Shown: positions 24,050 to 35,265 of the stretch, in pieces
Numbering within the stretch: position 1 is the stretch's first letter
Layout: every line of letters begins with the position of its first letter
Source of the DNA: Sipunculus nudus
Lineage: Eukaryota > Annelida > Sipuncula > Golfingiida > Sipunculidae
Reading direction: 5' to 3'
NCBI GenBank assembly: GCA_026874595.1
Contig: CM049307.1
Coordinates: forward strand, 96,014,330-96,078,329
Length of the DNA: 64,000 nucleotides
Notes under the pieces: generated by a model
Database searches by the model: none
Told to the model about the DNA's origin: nothing
What the model saw: the letters and a program-made list of their open reading frames with translations, nothing else
Position numbers and translations under genes: made by a program

Positions 24050-24180
24050 ACCAAAGTACATGCCCATTGATACCCTTCCCGGGGTATATGTTCACGGAGA
24101 CCTGTCTGTAAGACATGCTGACAGCCTCGGCCCGGTCACCCACGCGGACGTTGTGCACCGTGATGTTCAATGAATTGTAT
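24050..24180 (-). pseudogene. exon-like fragment of unknown gene
   Basis: The minus strand reads NSLNITVHNVRVGDRAEAV and then MSYRQVSVNIYPGKG, with balanced codon use unlike its AT-rich surroundings, ending at a stop near 24050. No flanking splice sites were secured. It may be a lone exon or a pseudogene piece; the family is not recognised. Confidence 0.25.
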
Positions 24181-24184
24181 AATT

Positions 24185-26025
24185 TGTATGTTTCTTTTGT
24201 ATATGTTTTTATATTTATACATTCGTAAATATTTGTATATACGTAGTACCAGTGGTAAGTATGTGACAATACATGCTCACATGACGTTTCTAGTTATAAA
24301 AATAAACACGTGTTCATTTCTCTGATGCCTGATATTTTTTGCAAAATGGTCAATGCAGTAATGAATGAAAGGTTTCATGTTTCTATTTATACAACTGTTA
24401 ATCGATCGATGTAGTTGCTGAGCTTGTCAGTAAGATGATGTGACAGGAGAGCAACCCGAGAGAGTTTGTGTTTGCCCCTTCCCGCCCTTACCCCTTACCC
24501 ACCTGATAGCAGGCACGTGTCATGCAGACTTGACTCACGGCCAACTCTCATACTCCGCCCACATGCGGCCACGTGGCTGTCATCTGTCAAGTATGAACTC
24601 GGGCATTAAATATAGCTTTGTTAGCATCAAATTAAATAGTAAATCAATCAAACTAGTATAATATGATAGATAATTCGATGAACAATTAGGAGATGTGACT
24701 ATAATTCCTACTTGTAGGTTGGTGATGTCGCAAATCCAACAAGTTCATTCATAATTAGTTTTTGCCGATTTTCTCAGAATAGGATATCACTCACATTCCT
24801 CAGCTTTAAGTCGATATTGCTCAATAACTTCATTTGCTAAAGCATTGTGGTTTTGACGTACGTAGGAAATTTTTTTCTAAAAAAATGGGGTTTTTTTTCT
24901 TAAATTTAAATTTAAATAAGTTTTGAAATGATTTCTTCAGAAAGGTGTGCTTTTTTCTGACAAAATTAAAAAAAATGAAGATGTGAAAATAAAGATAAAT
25001 GATCAAACAAACAATCATCTGGAAATGTTTTATGTAGATTCACACATAACTATCAAAATCTCCCCAGATATTACTTTAAGCTAGGAATATCGCATTCTAA
25101 AAAAATAAATGATTCTATTTTAACCATTTAAACTTGTTACACATGATAATACTTTGATCGATATATTTTCTATAACATGCATAATTTATAAGGTTTACAA
25201 CGATATGTACTTTAACGGGTCTTAAATGAATATCAAATGAGTTATGATCACTGATCTGAAGTCAGGGTCTGTAAGTAAGCCTTAAAAAAGATCATATGTA
25301 TTGGCGTATGATCGACAATTATATAATAGATGAGGGATGTCTGTACACTTGTAGGTGTTTCCATGGCAATACTCGTAGTGCTGTTAATGCAATCATCGGC
25401 AACTGACGGGTTCTGTCGAAGGTTACCGAAGCTTATTTTAGGACGACTGGCCGGTGCAAAATATACATCCCGATGCTGGTAGTGAGGAAAATCGACTGGC
25501 TTAAAATAAGCTAACGGATATAATGATTCATGCTTTGCTATTCGATTTTATTTAATATTCTCGGGATAATATTAATTTCATTTCTACTTTCATTTCAAAA
25601 GCATTTTAAAATTGCTCATATAGCAGTCGCTTAAAAGATCGATATCCAGAGAGAATTGATTTTTTTCCCCAATGCATGACGTCAACAGATTTTTAATATA
25701 TTGGCGCCATTACACTGGGCCAAAGTTCCCTAAAACTTCCCGGAATATATATGTTTTTTTTTCATGAAGCCATCCCCCCATTACCTTTTGCCTGGTGACT
25801 AACAGGCATTTTTTTCTTTCATAGTTAAAACGGTGTCTGAGTGGTATGCTTCTGTAAATTAAAAGTGTTTATTTATATGCTTTTTTTTTTGTTTCATAAT
25901 GCTGCAATTTCTTTATTTTAAAATCAATCCAAGAATAAACACAACCATAAGGTTTTTAATAGTAAACTTATTCATATCGAAACAGTATACAAATATAATT
26001 GGCATGAAATAGCAAATAATGCCAT
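24185..26025. other. no gene recognised
   Basis: Very AT-rich intergenic sequence with poly-T and poly-A runs; nothing assignable. Confidence 0.5.
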
Positions 26026-26026
26026 T

Positions 26027-26029
26027 CAT

Positions 26030-26099
<70 letters not shown>
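26027..26099. repeat. (CT)n(AT)n compound microsatellite
   Basis: About 26 bp of CT repeats followed by about 45 bp of TA repeats. Confidence 0.95.
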
Positions 26100-26100
<1 letters not shown>

Positions 26101-26241
26101 CTACGGTAACATCAAACAGAAGGAAATTCTTTTGTCTGTAGTGGCAGTTTTAAAAGGTATTGTAATTATTTAATTATGAATTTTGGAATTACGAGTCACT
26201 TAATCACACCTCTGTAGGTGTGGCGTCCTTTTGACGAAGGT

Positions 26242-26247
26242 TTTATT
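26242..26247 (-). terminator. poly(A) signal of globin A
   Basis: TTTATT on + is AATAAA on the minus strand, about 155 bp after the globin A stop codon. This is a reasonable distance for a 3' UTR. Confidence 0.55.
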
Positions 26248-26402
26248 TTCGAGATAATTGACTTTTTGCAAATATCGCGCATTTGAAACCCTCGAGAAAT
26301 AAAGCCAATCAAAGTATCTATTTCGTTTGCTGTTTGTCAAACCTATCGCTCCATAACCAGGTCTACTTGACAGTGCGACTTTTGGGGGCTCTGTACCAAG
26401 CA

Positions 26403-28483
26403 TCATTTCTCCTCCGCCAGTTCCTCCATCCTTCCTCTCATCACGGAGTTTATCACCTTCAGAGCGCTCTCCCAGGCGTCACGCGCCACGCTGTCGTAAT
26501 TGTCTCCCAACTTGCTGGCCATGAAGTCCGGGAACACAATCGCGAGATTCTATATAGAAAAATATAAAAAAAATCGCCTATAACCTAGAATAAAGTTACT
26601 TAGTAGACCGGTTGGTGTGTGGCATCTTAAATCTGATTATACTAGTCATATACTAATGTACCCTTTGTAGATTTTAATACTCGTCACAGTAATACCGGTT
26701 TTATATATCCTGCGATCGATGAAATCGTAATAAGGGACAAACATGGTAACAGTGAAAAAAAGTGTATGAAATAATGTAAAAAAAAGTGATAATGACTGTG
26801 TATACAGTAAGCCCCCGTTAAAACGACTGGCTCCTGTAGAAATAAAACAGCCGTGGTTGTTGACCACTACCGTGGGTAGCGTCATATTGTTTCATACCAT
26901 GATTCATTTTCACATTTCAAGTGTTTCGCAAGGATTCCATTTTCAAGTTCTGACCACATAAAATCTACAGAGGGTACATAAGTATATGACTTAGTTTATT
27001 GCGAGCAGTTCAAACTATAAGAGGATTTTTTTATGATATCAGTCTTTTATTTAAAAGTTATATACAAGATATATTATTATTTATAGTATTTATCTTTTGG
27101 ATTTTGCCTGTCGACGCGCTATATTCATATGTATACGGATGCCAATCTGGCTACTTTTATAATAACTGCCCAGCTGCATTGAAGGTGCGTTATATTCACG
27201 GTGTTTTTTTTTCGCGATAATTTCCCTTTCGCAAACATAAAGCGAATCATATTATGCTAAAAATTATACACGATCGTGACAGTGTATGGGTGGTCGTGTT
27301 TGTGGGGAGTTCGTCAGAATGCATTTCATCTAACTACAGCAGGTGGCGCTACATCTACCTCAAAATGTTCGATTCTGATCCCGCGTGGGTAGTGACTGTC
27401 AGCGAGTTTCCTAATGATCTCAATCAGACTCCCCGGGTCGTCCAGGTTCTGAACCACAGTCGACAGCGGGGTCATGACGGCAGAGCTAAACGCGCGTAAC
27501 TTTGGACACTCCCGGAGTTCGTCCAGCGGCCGTCCTTTCATATTTTTGAAGTAATTGATATACGTTGGATGCGCTGTGAAATATCTGAAGAGAAGCGATG
27601 AGGATTTAAGTTTTGTTTCTCGAATTTAAAGCATTGTACATTTACTTACATATTCACGCTGAAAAAAATCATTATGGTAAATAAACTTTTATTATATCAC
27701 ATAATGAAAATATTAACCACTTTTTATTCTTTATTTATACACTACTTATGCCATATGAGTTTCAATGACTTACGAGACACGCACATACACATACACACAC
27801 TCACCCACAGGCTGTTTACCATATGTGTTCGGACACGTGTTTGGAAATTGTGCGTCCATAATATTATGTGCATCATCATTTCCTAATGCTGTCTACCTGG
27901 AGGTACGCAAATAAAATTGAAATATACAAATGTTGGAAGTCTCGTGCGTAAGACATTAATTTTAACCCCCTCCTCTTCAGGTAGTACTCAACAATAAGAC
28001 GTACGCTGCAAAATGCGAAAAGCAGTCACATAAAATATTTTTGTACGCTGTTAAAGAAATCACCGACGCACACTCTCACCATCATGGTGTTGAGGGTCTG
28101 TCTTGTCGCCAGATGTCCGCGTTGAATATTTTTGGATTATTTTTGCGGGCCCCCCACATGTAATAAACATGTTGATGTAAACTTACTAACAGCCTGTGTG
28201 CGGAGAGATCTGCGTGTTCTGGCTTATTTTTTTTAAAGGCTCAAGAAATTACCTTTAGTTTATAGACATAATATATCGGTATAGGCCTTTTTAATGATAT
28301 ACACAATGAGAACCTACGCCAAGTAGAGGTCGACACCATTTCCCAGGAGATTCTGTTCCACAAGCGACCACGTGTCACGCATCGCCCTCTTTTGGCGCGG
28401 AGTCAGCCCTGTGGCCTCGTCTGGTGTGTCTTCATTTCCAGAATCTTGACCAGCTTTCATTTGTCGAATCCTTTTCTTAAATC
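26403..28483 (-). CDS. globin A (distal His replaced by Phe), three coding exons
   Basis: Haem-binding globin fold. Exons on minus: 28483-28318 (166 nt), 27584-27359 (226 nt), 26549-26403 (147 nt, stop TGA). Introns interrupt a codon after its second base at VDLYLA and fall between codons at EHFE|NLAI, the classical B12.2 and G7.0 positions. Helix A/B reads LTPRQKRAMRDTWSLVEQNL; the CD region has HPTYINYF; F8 proximal His is in LADSHYPRG; the G/H helices are NLAIVFPDFMASKLGD onward. At E7 the sequence is LRAFSSAV where paralogue B has MRAHGSAV, so the usual distal histidine is Phe. That should alter ligand access and binding. From the ATG in exon 1 (MKAGQDSG) the product is 171 aa, but that ATG has weak context, and the frame runs to a poor acceptor at 28484, so a further 5' exon is likely (candidate at 32670-32681). 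In-frame splicing and conserved codons argue for a live gene. Confidence 0.9.
26550..27358 (-). other. globin A intron 2
   Basis: 809-bp intron between the GAG|GTAGAT donor and a TCTATATAG|AAT acceptor. At about 26804-26840 it contains an ACAGTAAGCCCCCGTTAAAA segment resembling a pogo/Tigger-type transposon end. Confidence 0.7.
27585..28317 (-). other. globin A intron 1
   Basis: 733-bp intron with donor GC|GTAGGT and acceptor CTTCTCTTCAG|A. No other feature was recognised apart from a short CA-rich run near 27783. Confidence 0.75.
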
Positions 28484-28810
28484 CTTAAAAAAGATAAAAA
28501 GAATATGAATAAAATGTTAACAATCTGTAAGTAAGATAATTTTAGCCTATGTACAATATCATCGAAGTGTCACAAGTGAGTCAGTCCATTCTAAGCTCTT
28601 AAGGTGGAATACTGTTACGGAACCTAATAATAACAAATCACGTAATCTTGACGAGCACAAATTGTTGTTACGGAGATAAAAAATAAGATTCCGCAAAACT
28701 AGGCAGCGTGATATGTCTAGGGGAATGAATTAAGAAATCAGTGGTTTTTTTGTTAACAAATAATTATAAATTATTCTAAGAACAATCCTACACTCTAAAT
28801 CCCCTTATGT

Positions 28811-29215
28811 TAAAAATAACACAAACTTGTGTTCCTCAAACACAAGTGCTTGTGTCTTATATGAACAGCGTCAACTTGTGTTAAAACAACACAAGAACTT
28901 GTGTCAAACCCAGTTTGACACAAGATTGGGTAAAATATAACACAACTCTCTTGTGTTAAATGTAACATATTCTTGTGTTAAATTAACACAATATACTTGT
29001 GTTAAAGGTTACACAAACTTGTGTTATAATGACACAATCTAGTTGTGTTAAAAGTAAAACAATCTTGTATTAAATTAACACAATATACTATTGTTAAAGG
29101 TAAAACAAATTTGTGTTAGACATTACATATTTTTGTGTTAAATTAACAAAAGATATTTTGTTATTCGTAACACAATGTTGTGTTATATTTAACACAAGTA
29201 ACTTGTGTTGTTTTG
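28811..29215. repeat. array of ACACAAG/CTTGTGT hairpins (left arm)
   Basis: Repeated TAACACAA...TTGTGTTAAA palindromes with 4-8-bp loops. Loops vary while arms are kept, and the last units are more decayed. Confidence 0.85.
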
Positions 29216-29484
29216 ACAAAAGGTTTACTTTAATATAGGACACAATTGGCATCTACCATACATAACCATACACCATTTGCATCAGCATCATGCAATATAA
29301 AATAAAAAATGTTGTTATCAAATGAGTTTATTGTATTAAGAATTAAGTACAACACATATGTTATAGACCTTGATTTCCTGAAACAAATATCAAAAGAGAC
29401 ATTTTGGAATTTATTTAGGATTACCGTTTATGAAATATATAGTGAGACACTGAACGAATCTGGGTTTTGACCATGAGTAATTTA

Positions 29485-29489
<5 letters not shown>

Positions 29490-29533
<44 letters not shown>
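29490..29533. repeat. (AT)n microsatellite
   Basis: TA array inside the hairpin-array element. Confidence 0.95.
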
Positions 29534-29536
<3 letters not shown>

Positions 29537-30160
29537 AAGACATTAGGTCACGTAATTGTCTACAGGTGCATGTACCAATATGTCCTGTTGCTGATATGTT
29601 CAGTAAACAAAATAAAATCGGTGGCTGAATGGTAACTTCTAAAGTTATAGCATGGAAGAAAACCAGTTTCAGTTTGGTATTTTAGGATTTGTTTGCAAAT
29701 GAAAATGTTAGTGAAAGTACTACTTGTTGTTCTAATGCAAATTACGCTGCTATTTATCAGTGTCTAGGTAACCATTTAATCTGCAGTACAAAGAAAATAA
29801 AAGAAATTATCGATCTCATTAAATGGATAAATACATGTTTATCAACATGCTTTTCACCAGAAACTAGGTATTTATCAAAAAGATTTAGGTATGAATGTCC
29901 ACCCAGAATGGATCGAAGTGAAATTTTACAGTGTCATCATTAAATAACTTGTTTCCTGTTGTTTACAGTTCTTGGCTTGTATGTTTCTGTCTGCACACTC
30001 TGCAACCCGCATCCCATCCATGATGATGCTGACATTTTCAGCCTTGTGAATATCACCTTCTTACTTGATGCACACTTCAGTCTCCTCTGCACCCTCCCCC
30101 TAAACCATAAACGAAAGAAAGGAAATTTCTATATTAATATGTTTTGTTTTCATGATTATT

Positions 30161-30167
<7 letters not shown>

Positions 30168-30202
<35 letters not shown>
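30168..30202. repeat. (AAT)n microsatellite
   Basis: Perfect trinucleotide array inside the hairpin-array element. Confidence 0.95.
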
Positions 30203-30203
<1 letters not shown>

Positions 30204-30511
30204 TCTTTATATGTATGTATAATGAAGTATCAGTTAATGAATAACAGTGACAGATACTATGTGTAAATGTTTTTAGAGGGCGTTTAAATAACAATATTAA
30301 TTATCCAATGTATAAAACAATGAGAAAAAATCGATCTGTAAGTAAATATGTACTGTTTTGGCTATCATCATTCAGATGTCTTTTTTCTGTTGATCATATA
30401 TCACCTCGAAATCAAGAAATGCTAGGTTGATCTCATTGATGTCTGCTTATATATAGTTATAAGAAAAATCTAGTGATATTATAGTCTTCATACCTGATGA
30501 CTTACCTTCTT

Positions 30512-30589
30512 AAATATAGAGTCAGTTTTTTTCTCCAAGAAGATGCTGTGTTCCTAGCAGATCGAACGGCATAAGCTCTGGCATCTGTA
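30512..30589 (-). other. exon-like segment inside the hairpin-array element
   Basis: On minus, a pyrimidine-rich TTTTTTTTACAG precedes 78 bp open in one frame (ARAYAVRSARNTASSWRKK, about codons 1-19), which ends AAGAAG|GTAAGT. Both splice sites are close to consensus. The frame does not join cleanly to the open frame upstream on minus (donor-like TTTT|GTGAGT near 30836), so the transcript model is unresolved. Confidence 0.3.
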
Positions 30590-31185
30590 AAAAAAATCTG
30601 CTAATTATAATTCAAATTTTTAGGAATTTTCGGGGAACATTGAAATAATTTTATACGTATAAAATATACGTACGTCTACTGCATAATATACATCTTATGT
30701 GCCATCTGAGCGATATTGAGAGGATATCGGCACGTAAGACTAAAATTATGTTGCTCAATTAGATATTTTTTACTATTTAGAAGAAAAATCTTTAAACTCA
30801 TGCAATGGTATCCACAATGACATATAATATACTCACAAAATCAGAAGAACAAAGCTTGATTTCAGCTTGCACAACAGATTTGAAATCCTTTCTGAAGCAG
30901 GGCTGTGACAGTAAACATCGCGTGGCTGGACAGCACAGTGGGTGGTAGTCCAGACAAAGAAAGTTGGCGCGCTTAAGTGGAGACCCGTGTGCTAAGGTCA
31001 AATTATCCCCTCGGACTAACTCCGCTCGTCCAGTAGTCGAGTTCGTCATTCCTACCTCTAATGGCGAATAACTTAGTCGACCGTGATTTTGACTAACCGC
31101 TTGACGGAATTGTTTCAGTTTATAATATTGATACGGATGAATCGGGTAAGGCCCGAACGGGTCTATTATATGACTACGCAATTTA

Positions 31186-31325
31186 CACAAGGCCTTGTGC
31201 TTAAACAACACAAGGCCTTGTGTCATGCACTCAATGACCTATAATTAATACAAGTTTGTGTTAACACAACACAAACTTGTGTTATATGTCTTTAACACAA
31301 GATCTTGTGTTACCCTGTAACACAA
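31186..31325. repeat. array of ACACAAG/CTTGTGT hairpins (right arm)
   Basis: Four or five palindromes (AACACAAGGCCTTGTGT, ACACAAACTTGTGTT, ACACAAGATCTTGTGTT) that mirror the left arm and lead to the AAGGGGATTTACAGTG terminus. Confidence 0.8.
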
Positions 31326-31437
31326 GGGGATTTACAGTGTAACATTACAAAATCAATACAATTACACAGTATAACAAAAATAAAAATGTACATCACCAGA
31401 GTCCGGATCCTAGGCTTTGATTTCTGGATACCACCAC

Positions 31438-31772
31438 TGTCACAGTCCCGCAAGAGTCTTTTAGCAAAAATAATCTAGATGAACAGTTCAAGTAAATCTT
31501 CTCAGAGAATAGTTTTATTTAATTTAAAAAACAATCTGTTGTAATCCAAAAATAAAGTCCTGGTAATTATCCTAAAGGCAAACTGAAGAAAATCCGTATA
31601 AAGTCTGTAAATGTCCGTAGAATATCTGGAAGTTCTGCATTTATCGGAATAGGCCGCAAACAAGCCAGGGTTCAACAAGTACGGTTCCCATAGCAACGCC
31701 CAGTGCTTGAGCCTAACACTTATCAGAATGCCACGCAAAATCCTGCGCATAATAAAACAGATACCTGTAACA
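31438..31772 (-). mobile_element. inverted LTR-like relic related to 6103-6670
   Basis: On minus it begins TGTTACA and ends TGTGACA, followed by GTGGTGGTATCCAG (leader/primer-binding-like). About 240 bp aligns with the LTR-like block at 6430-6690. It is shorter (335 vs 568 bp) and has no coding region. Confidence 0.55.
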
Positions 31773-31774
31773 AT

Positions 31775-33175
31775 ACACATTGGTCATTGTATACTTATAC
31801 ATATAATAAACCGCCTAGTCATTGATTTATTTTCTTGTATTGGAGAATATTATGTTGTTTTTACATGAATGAAAATACTTCATGGTAACATTTGATTCTT
31901 GGAAATGGATACTAAATACTGGTTTTTTTCTGCAACAGGGATCAATGTAAATTCACAGCAGGTTCTTTGTTTAATTCCAATCGACTTAATATCCAAGCTG
32001 CCAGTTTAAAGGGGCTTAAAGGGGCAGCACCTTTGGGCTCGATTAATCAAGATCGAGGTATTACAGATTCGAAATAGAATACCTGTAACTCTTAAAATAT
32101 CACCCGACACTGATACCAAACATGCACCGACTCCATCTTCATACTAACAAGTCCGTGGCAGCCACGCTTTCACAGACCTGGATTCAGTAAGCCGCTCTGG
32201 CGTCTATTTCATGAATAATGAACAAGCCTTAAGAGTTCGGGTCGAAATCAAAACTGCCAATCAAATCCAACGAACAAAATGTAAACAATACACTGTTCAC
32301 ATGAAGTCTAAAAGACTCTGCCCAATATTTTTGGTAGTTTTAAACGGTATTTTGATGCAAAGCATAAAGTATTCTTCTATTTACCAGACATTCCGTAAAA
32401 CAGGGGCGCCTCCAGTGCGTCCTCTATATTTCCGCCCATGCCTTAAAAGATTCATCCTAAGAGAATATAGAACATTTACCTGAGGAATAGGTCACTCCCA
32501 AACATAAAACGGACAAGTGAATCGCTAAGAGAGATGAAAACGGAGTAACATAAGTTCAGCTTCATATTAGATATGACGTAAAATCAGTAACACGTTCAGA
32601 CCAATCATGTTCACAGAATGAGATAACAGCATGCTACTGGTTCCGAAGTAGGACAGACGGACACCTCACCTTTTCGATCATGTATCTGAACCGTCTTAGT
32701 TCATACAGCTGCCGATACGCGGCGCTCCCTGATTATAACCTCGCTGTTTGGACGAGCATCGGTTGGGTGGCCACGTTTATAGCATCTGAACCACAGCTAA
32801 CTTTAAAGTGACGATCATTATCATGGATGTTACTATACCGATACACTCGGTTGATTCAGAGCTGTCTGTTTGGACAAGTGCGTGTTCTTTAATAGTTTTA
32901 TTACAGGACATTACGAGTGTGACGTATTATAAAAGACTTTTTAACCAACAACCTGTTTAGCTTTTGCTTAGGTAAATCATGGCTAAACGGAGTTCACGTC
33001 AGAGCCAGACACAATAAAGAGGCGAGCCATTACTTGGAATTCTCACTGTATGTGTTAATAGGCCGTGCTGTCACTCCGTGTCCGCCATGTCTGTGCTAGT
33101 TGGTATGCATGGTGTAAGTGTATCCATGCAATGAGGCGAAGGTTCTATAGCGTCTCTGACACATGGCTGTTTCTC
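31775..33175. other. no gene recognised; possible 5' exon of globin A
   Basis: Mostly unassigned. On minus, ATGATCGAAAAG|GTGAGG (ATG at 32681-32679, donor at 32669) is a good donor. It could supply a first coding exon to globin A if the AAG|AAAAGG acceptor at 28475 is used. Not proven. Confidence 0.3.
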
Positions 33176-33183
33176 GCTCTCTC

Positions 33184-33277
<94 letters not shown>

Positions 33278-33279
33278 GT
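33176..33279. repeat. (CT)n microsatellite
   Basis: About 100 bp of CT repeats with few interruptions. It creates spurious Ser/Leu and Arg/Glu open frames on the two strands. Confidence 0.95.
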
Positions 33280-33580
33280 TGTAAAATCGTCCATAAACGT
33301 CAAAACAAATCGCACACCAGCGGATGAGAATCCAGACAGCACGCGAGAATGTGAAAAGATAGCGATGTGTTGAAATATTTTGGACGTGTTCAAAATATTT
33401 TGTGTAATCGCGTTTAAAGGCCAAGAAAACGCGATGAAGCACTTAGAAACGCATAGAACTGTTATGAACCGCAAACACAATAAAAAGAATACAGCAAAAT
33501 ACTGCAAAAACTTTGTTCACAGGCTATTTCGTGCCAAAAAGACTTGCAAGATCGGACGCGAAATCTCGGGAAAATGTAAA

Positions 33581-33833
33581 AGAACGCGGACAAACCTGAA
33601 CTCGCGTATCTTGAAAACGTGGACTCGATTGCGTCCAACCGATTCAACCACGCTAAAGTGTTGAGGACCCTTATGTATTCAGCCGGGTTTCACCGCGAAT
33701 CCGTTCACTGATATTTGTATCAGCCTGAAATATTGCATTTCCTAAGATTTATGATAGCTTTATCTATTTTGCAAGACTAGTTGCATCTCCTACAATAGCT
33801 TTTGCGTGGCGTCTATCTGTGAGTCTATTTTTG

Positions 33834-33902
<69 letters not shown>

Positions 33903-34194
33903 GATCATTTAAAGCGTTTTTTATTTATTTAAATTATTTATGATTAGACAGGTTGACTAAAGGTAACCTGAGCTGTAGTGATGGATATTTGTCCTTCGTC
34001 TGTCCGTTCGTAAAATGTTCATATTCATTTGCAAGAATATCTGTAATATATGATGCCATTTGACCATTTTGACTGAATACATAAATTTCCCAGCAAATCA
34101 CCATGGAATAAGGCCTTAAACCTCGAGTTTACATGTATTGTACGTTGTTATGGTCTTATGTGTGAGTTAACAGGGTCCACGTGGCATGTTAAAT
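33581..34194. repeat. 614-bp tandem duplication, copy 1
   Basis: Runs from AGAACGCGGACAAACCTGAA to GGTCCACGTGGCATGTTAAA and is immediately followed by copy 2. It contains an (AT)n tract (33837-33898). The only differences I see are TGTTGAGG vs TGTAGAGG and the (AT)n length. Confidence 0.9.
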
Positions 34195-34447
34195 AGAACG
34201 CGGACAAACCTGAACTCGCGTATCTTGAAAACGTGGACTCGATTGCGTCCAACCGATTCAACCACGCTAAAGTGTAGAGGACCCTTATGTATTCAGCCGG
34301 GTTTCACCGCGAATCCGTTCACTGATATTTGTATCAGCCTGAAATATTGCATTTCCTAAGATTTATGATAGCTTTATCTATTTTGCAAGACTAGTTGCAT
34401 CTCCTACAATAGCTTTTGCGTGGCGTCTATCTGTGAGTCTATTTTTG

Positions 34448-34514
<67 letters not shown>

Positions 34515-34807
34515 GATCATTTAAAGCGTTTTTTATTTATTTAAATTATTTATGATTAGACAGGTTGACTAAAGGTAACCTGAGCTGTAGTGATGGATAT
34601 TTGTCCTTCGTCTGTCCGTTCGTAAAATGTTCATATTCATTTGCAAGAATATCTGTAATATATGATGCCATTTGACCATTTTGACTGAATACATAAATTT
34701 CCCAGCAAATCACCATGGAATAAGGCCTTAAACCTCGAGTTTACATGTATTGTACGTTGTTATGGTCTTATGTGTGAGTTAACAGGGTCCACGTGGCATG
34801 TTAAATA
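34195..34807. repeat. 614-bp tandem duplication, copy 2
   Basis: Head-to-tail with copy 1 and nearly identical. It contains an (AT)n tract (34450-34511). The near-identity means either a very recent duplication or an assembly artefact around the (AT)n repeat. Confidence 0.9.
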
Positions 34808-35189
34808 TATACGAACTATATCATGGTATTCGTAGTATTTCGTTCTGAAATACCAAATGATGATTCCCCGTATGATTTCCCCTGTGCGCAAATGGAGAAA
34901 AAAACTTTACCGGGAGCTATCAGTGGTGCACAGTATTAACATAGCAAAACAGTAGCAAAACGCAAAAATGTACCCTGCACTAATGTGCTGTACCTGCCTA
35001 TGTGGAAAGTTATTGGTGTAATTGAAAAGATGAACCAATTGGATTGTGCTTGTGTGTGCGTTTGTGTGTATATGTGTATTTAACTGTCTTTAAAAAATAA
35101 ACCTGATGGAGAGGTGCCCAATAATAAAATCAGACTTTGTATAAAGTGAATAATTAGTTTCGCTTCAGAGTAAACTAGATAATTAATCA

Positions 35190-35190
<1 letters not shown>

Positions 35191-35238
<48 letters not shown>
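35191..35238. repeat. (AT)n microsatellite
   Basis: TA array immediately upstream of the integrase remnant. Confidence 0.95.
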
Positions 35239-35240
<2 letters not shown>

Positions 35241-35265
35241 ATATCCATTTCCATATCCATAGACA

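Larger units (their letters stand above)
28791..31339. mobile_element. DNA-transposon-like element with hairpin-array inverted termini
   Basis: Left end CACTCTAAATCCCCTT (28791) mirrors the right end AAGGGGATTTACAGTG (to 31339), and both are flanked by TA, a possible target duplication. Inside the left end (28811-29215) lie about a dozen small palindromes of the form ACACAA-n-TTGTGT spaced roughly 25-35 bp. The right end repeats the same motif (31186-31325). The interior holds (AT)n and (AAT)n microsatellites, an 84-codon + frame at 29689-29943, a 142-codon minus frame at 31226-30798, and splice-like sites, but no recognisable transposase. It sits upstream of globin A exon 1, probably in an intron. 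Confidence 0.65.

Noticed and set aside
28811-29215. CRISPR-like array
   Set aside because: The regular repeats are short palindromes with variable loops, not direct repeats with unique spacers, and the context is eukaryotic.
33065-33507. Ser/Leu-rich and Arg/Glu-rich open frames
   Set aside because: They are translations of the (CT)n microsatellite on both strands.
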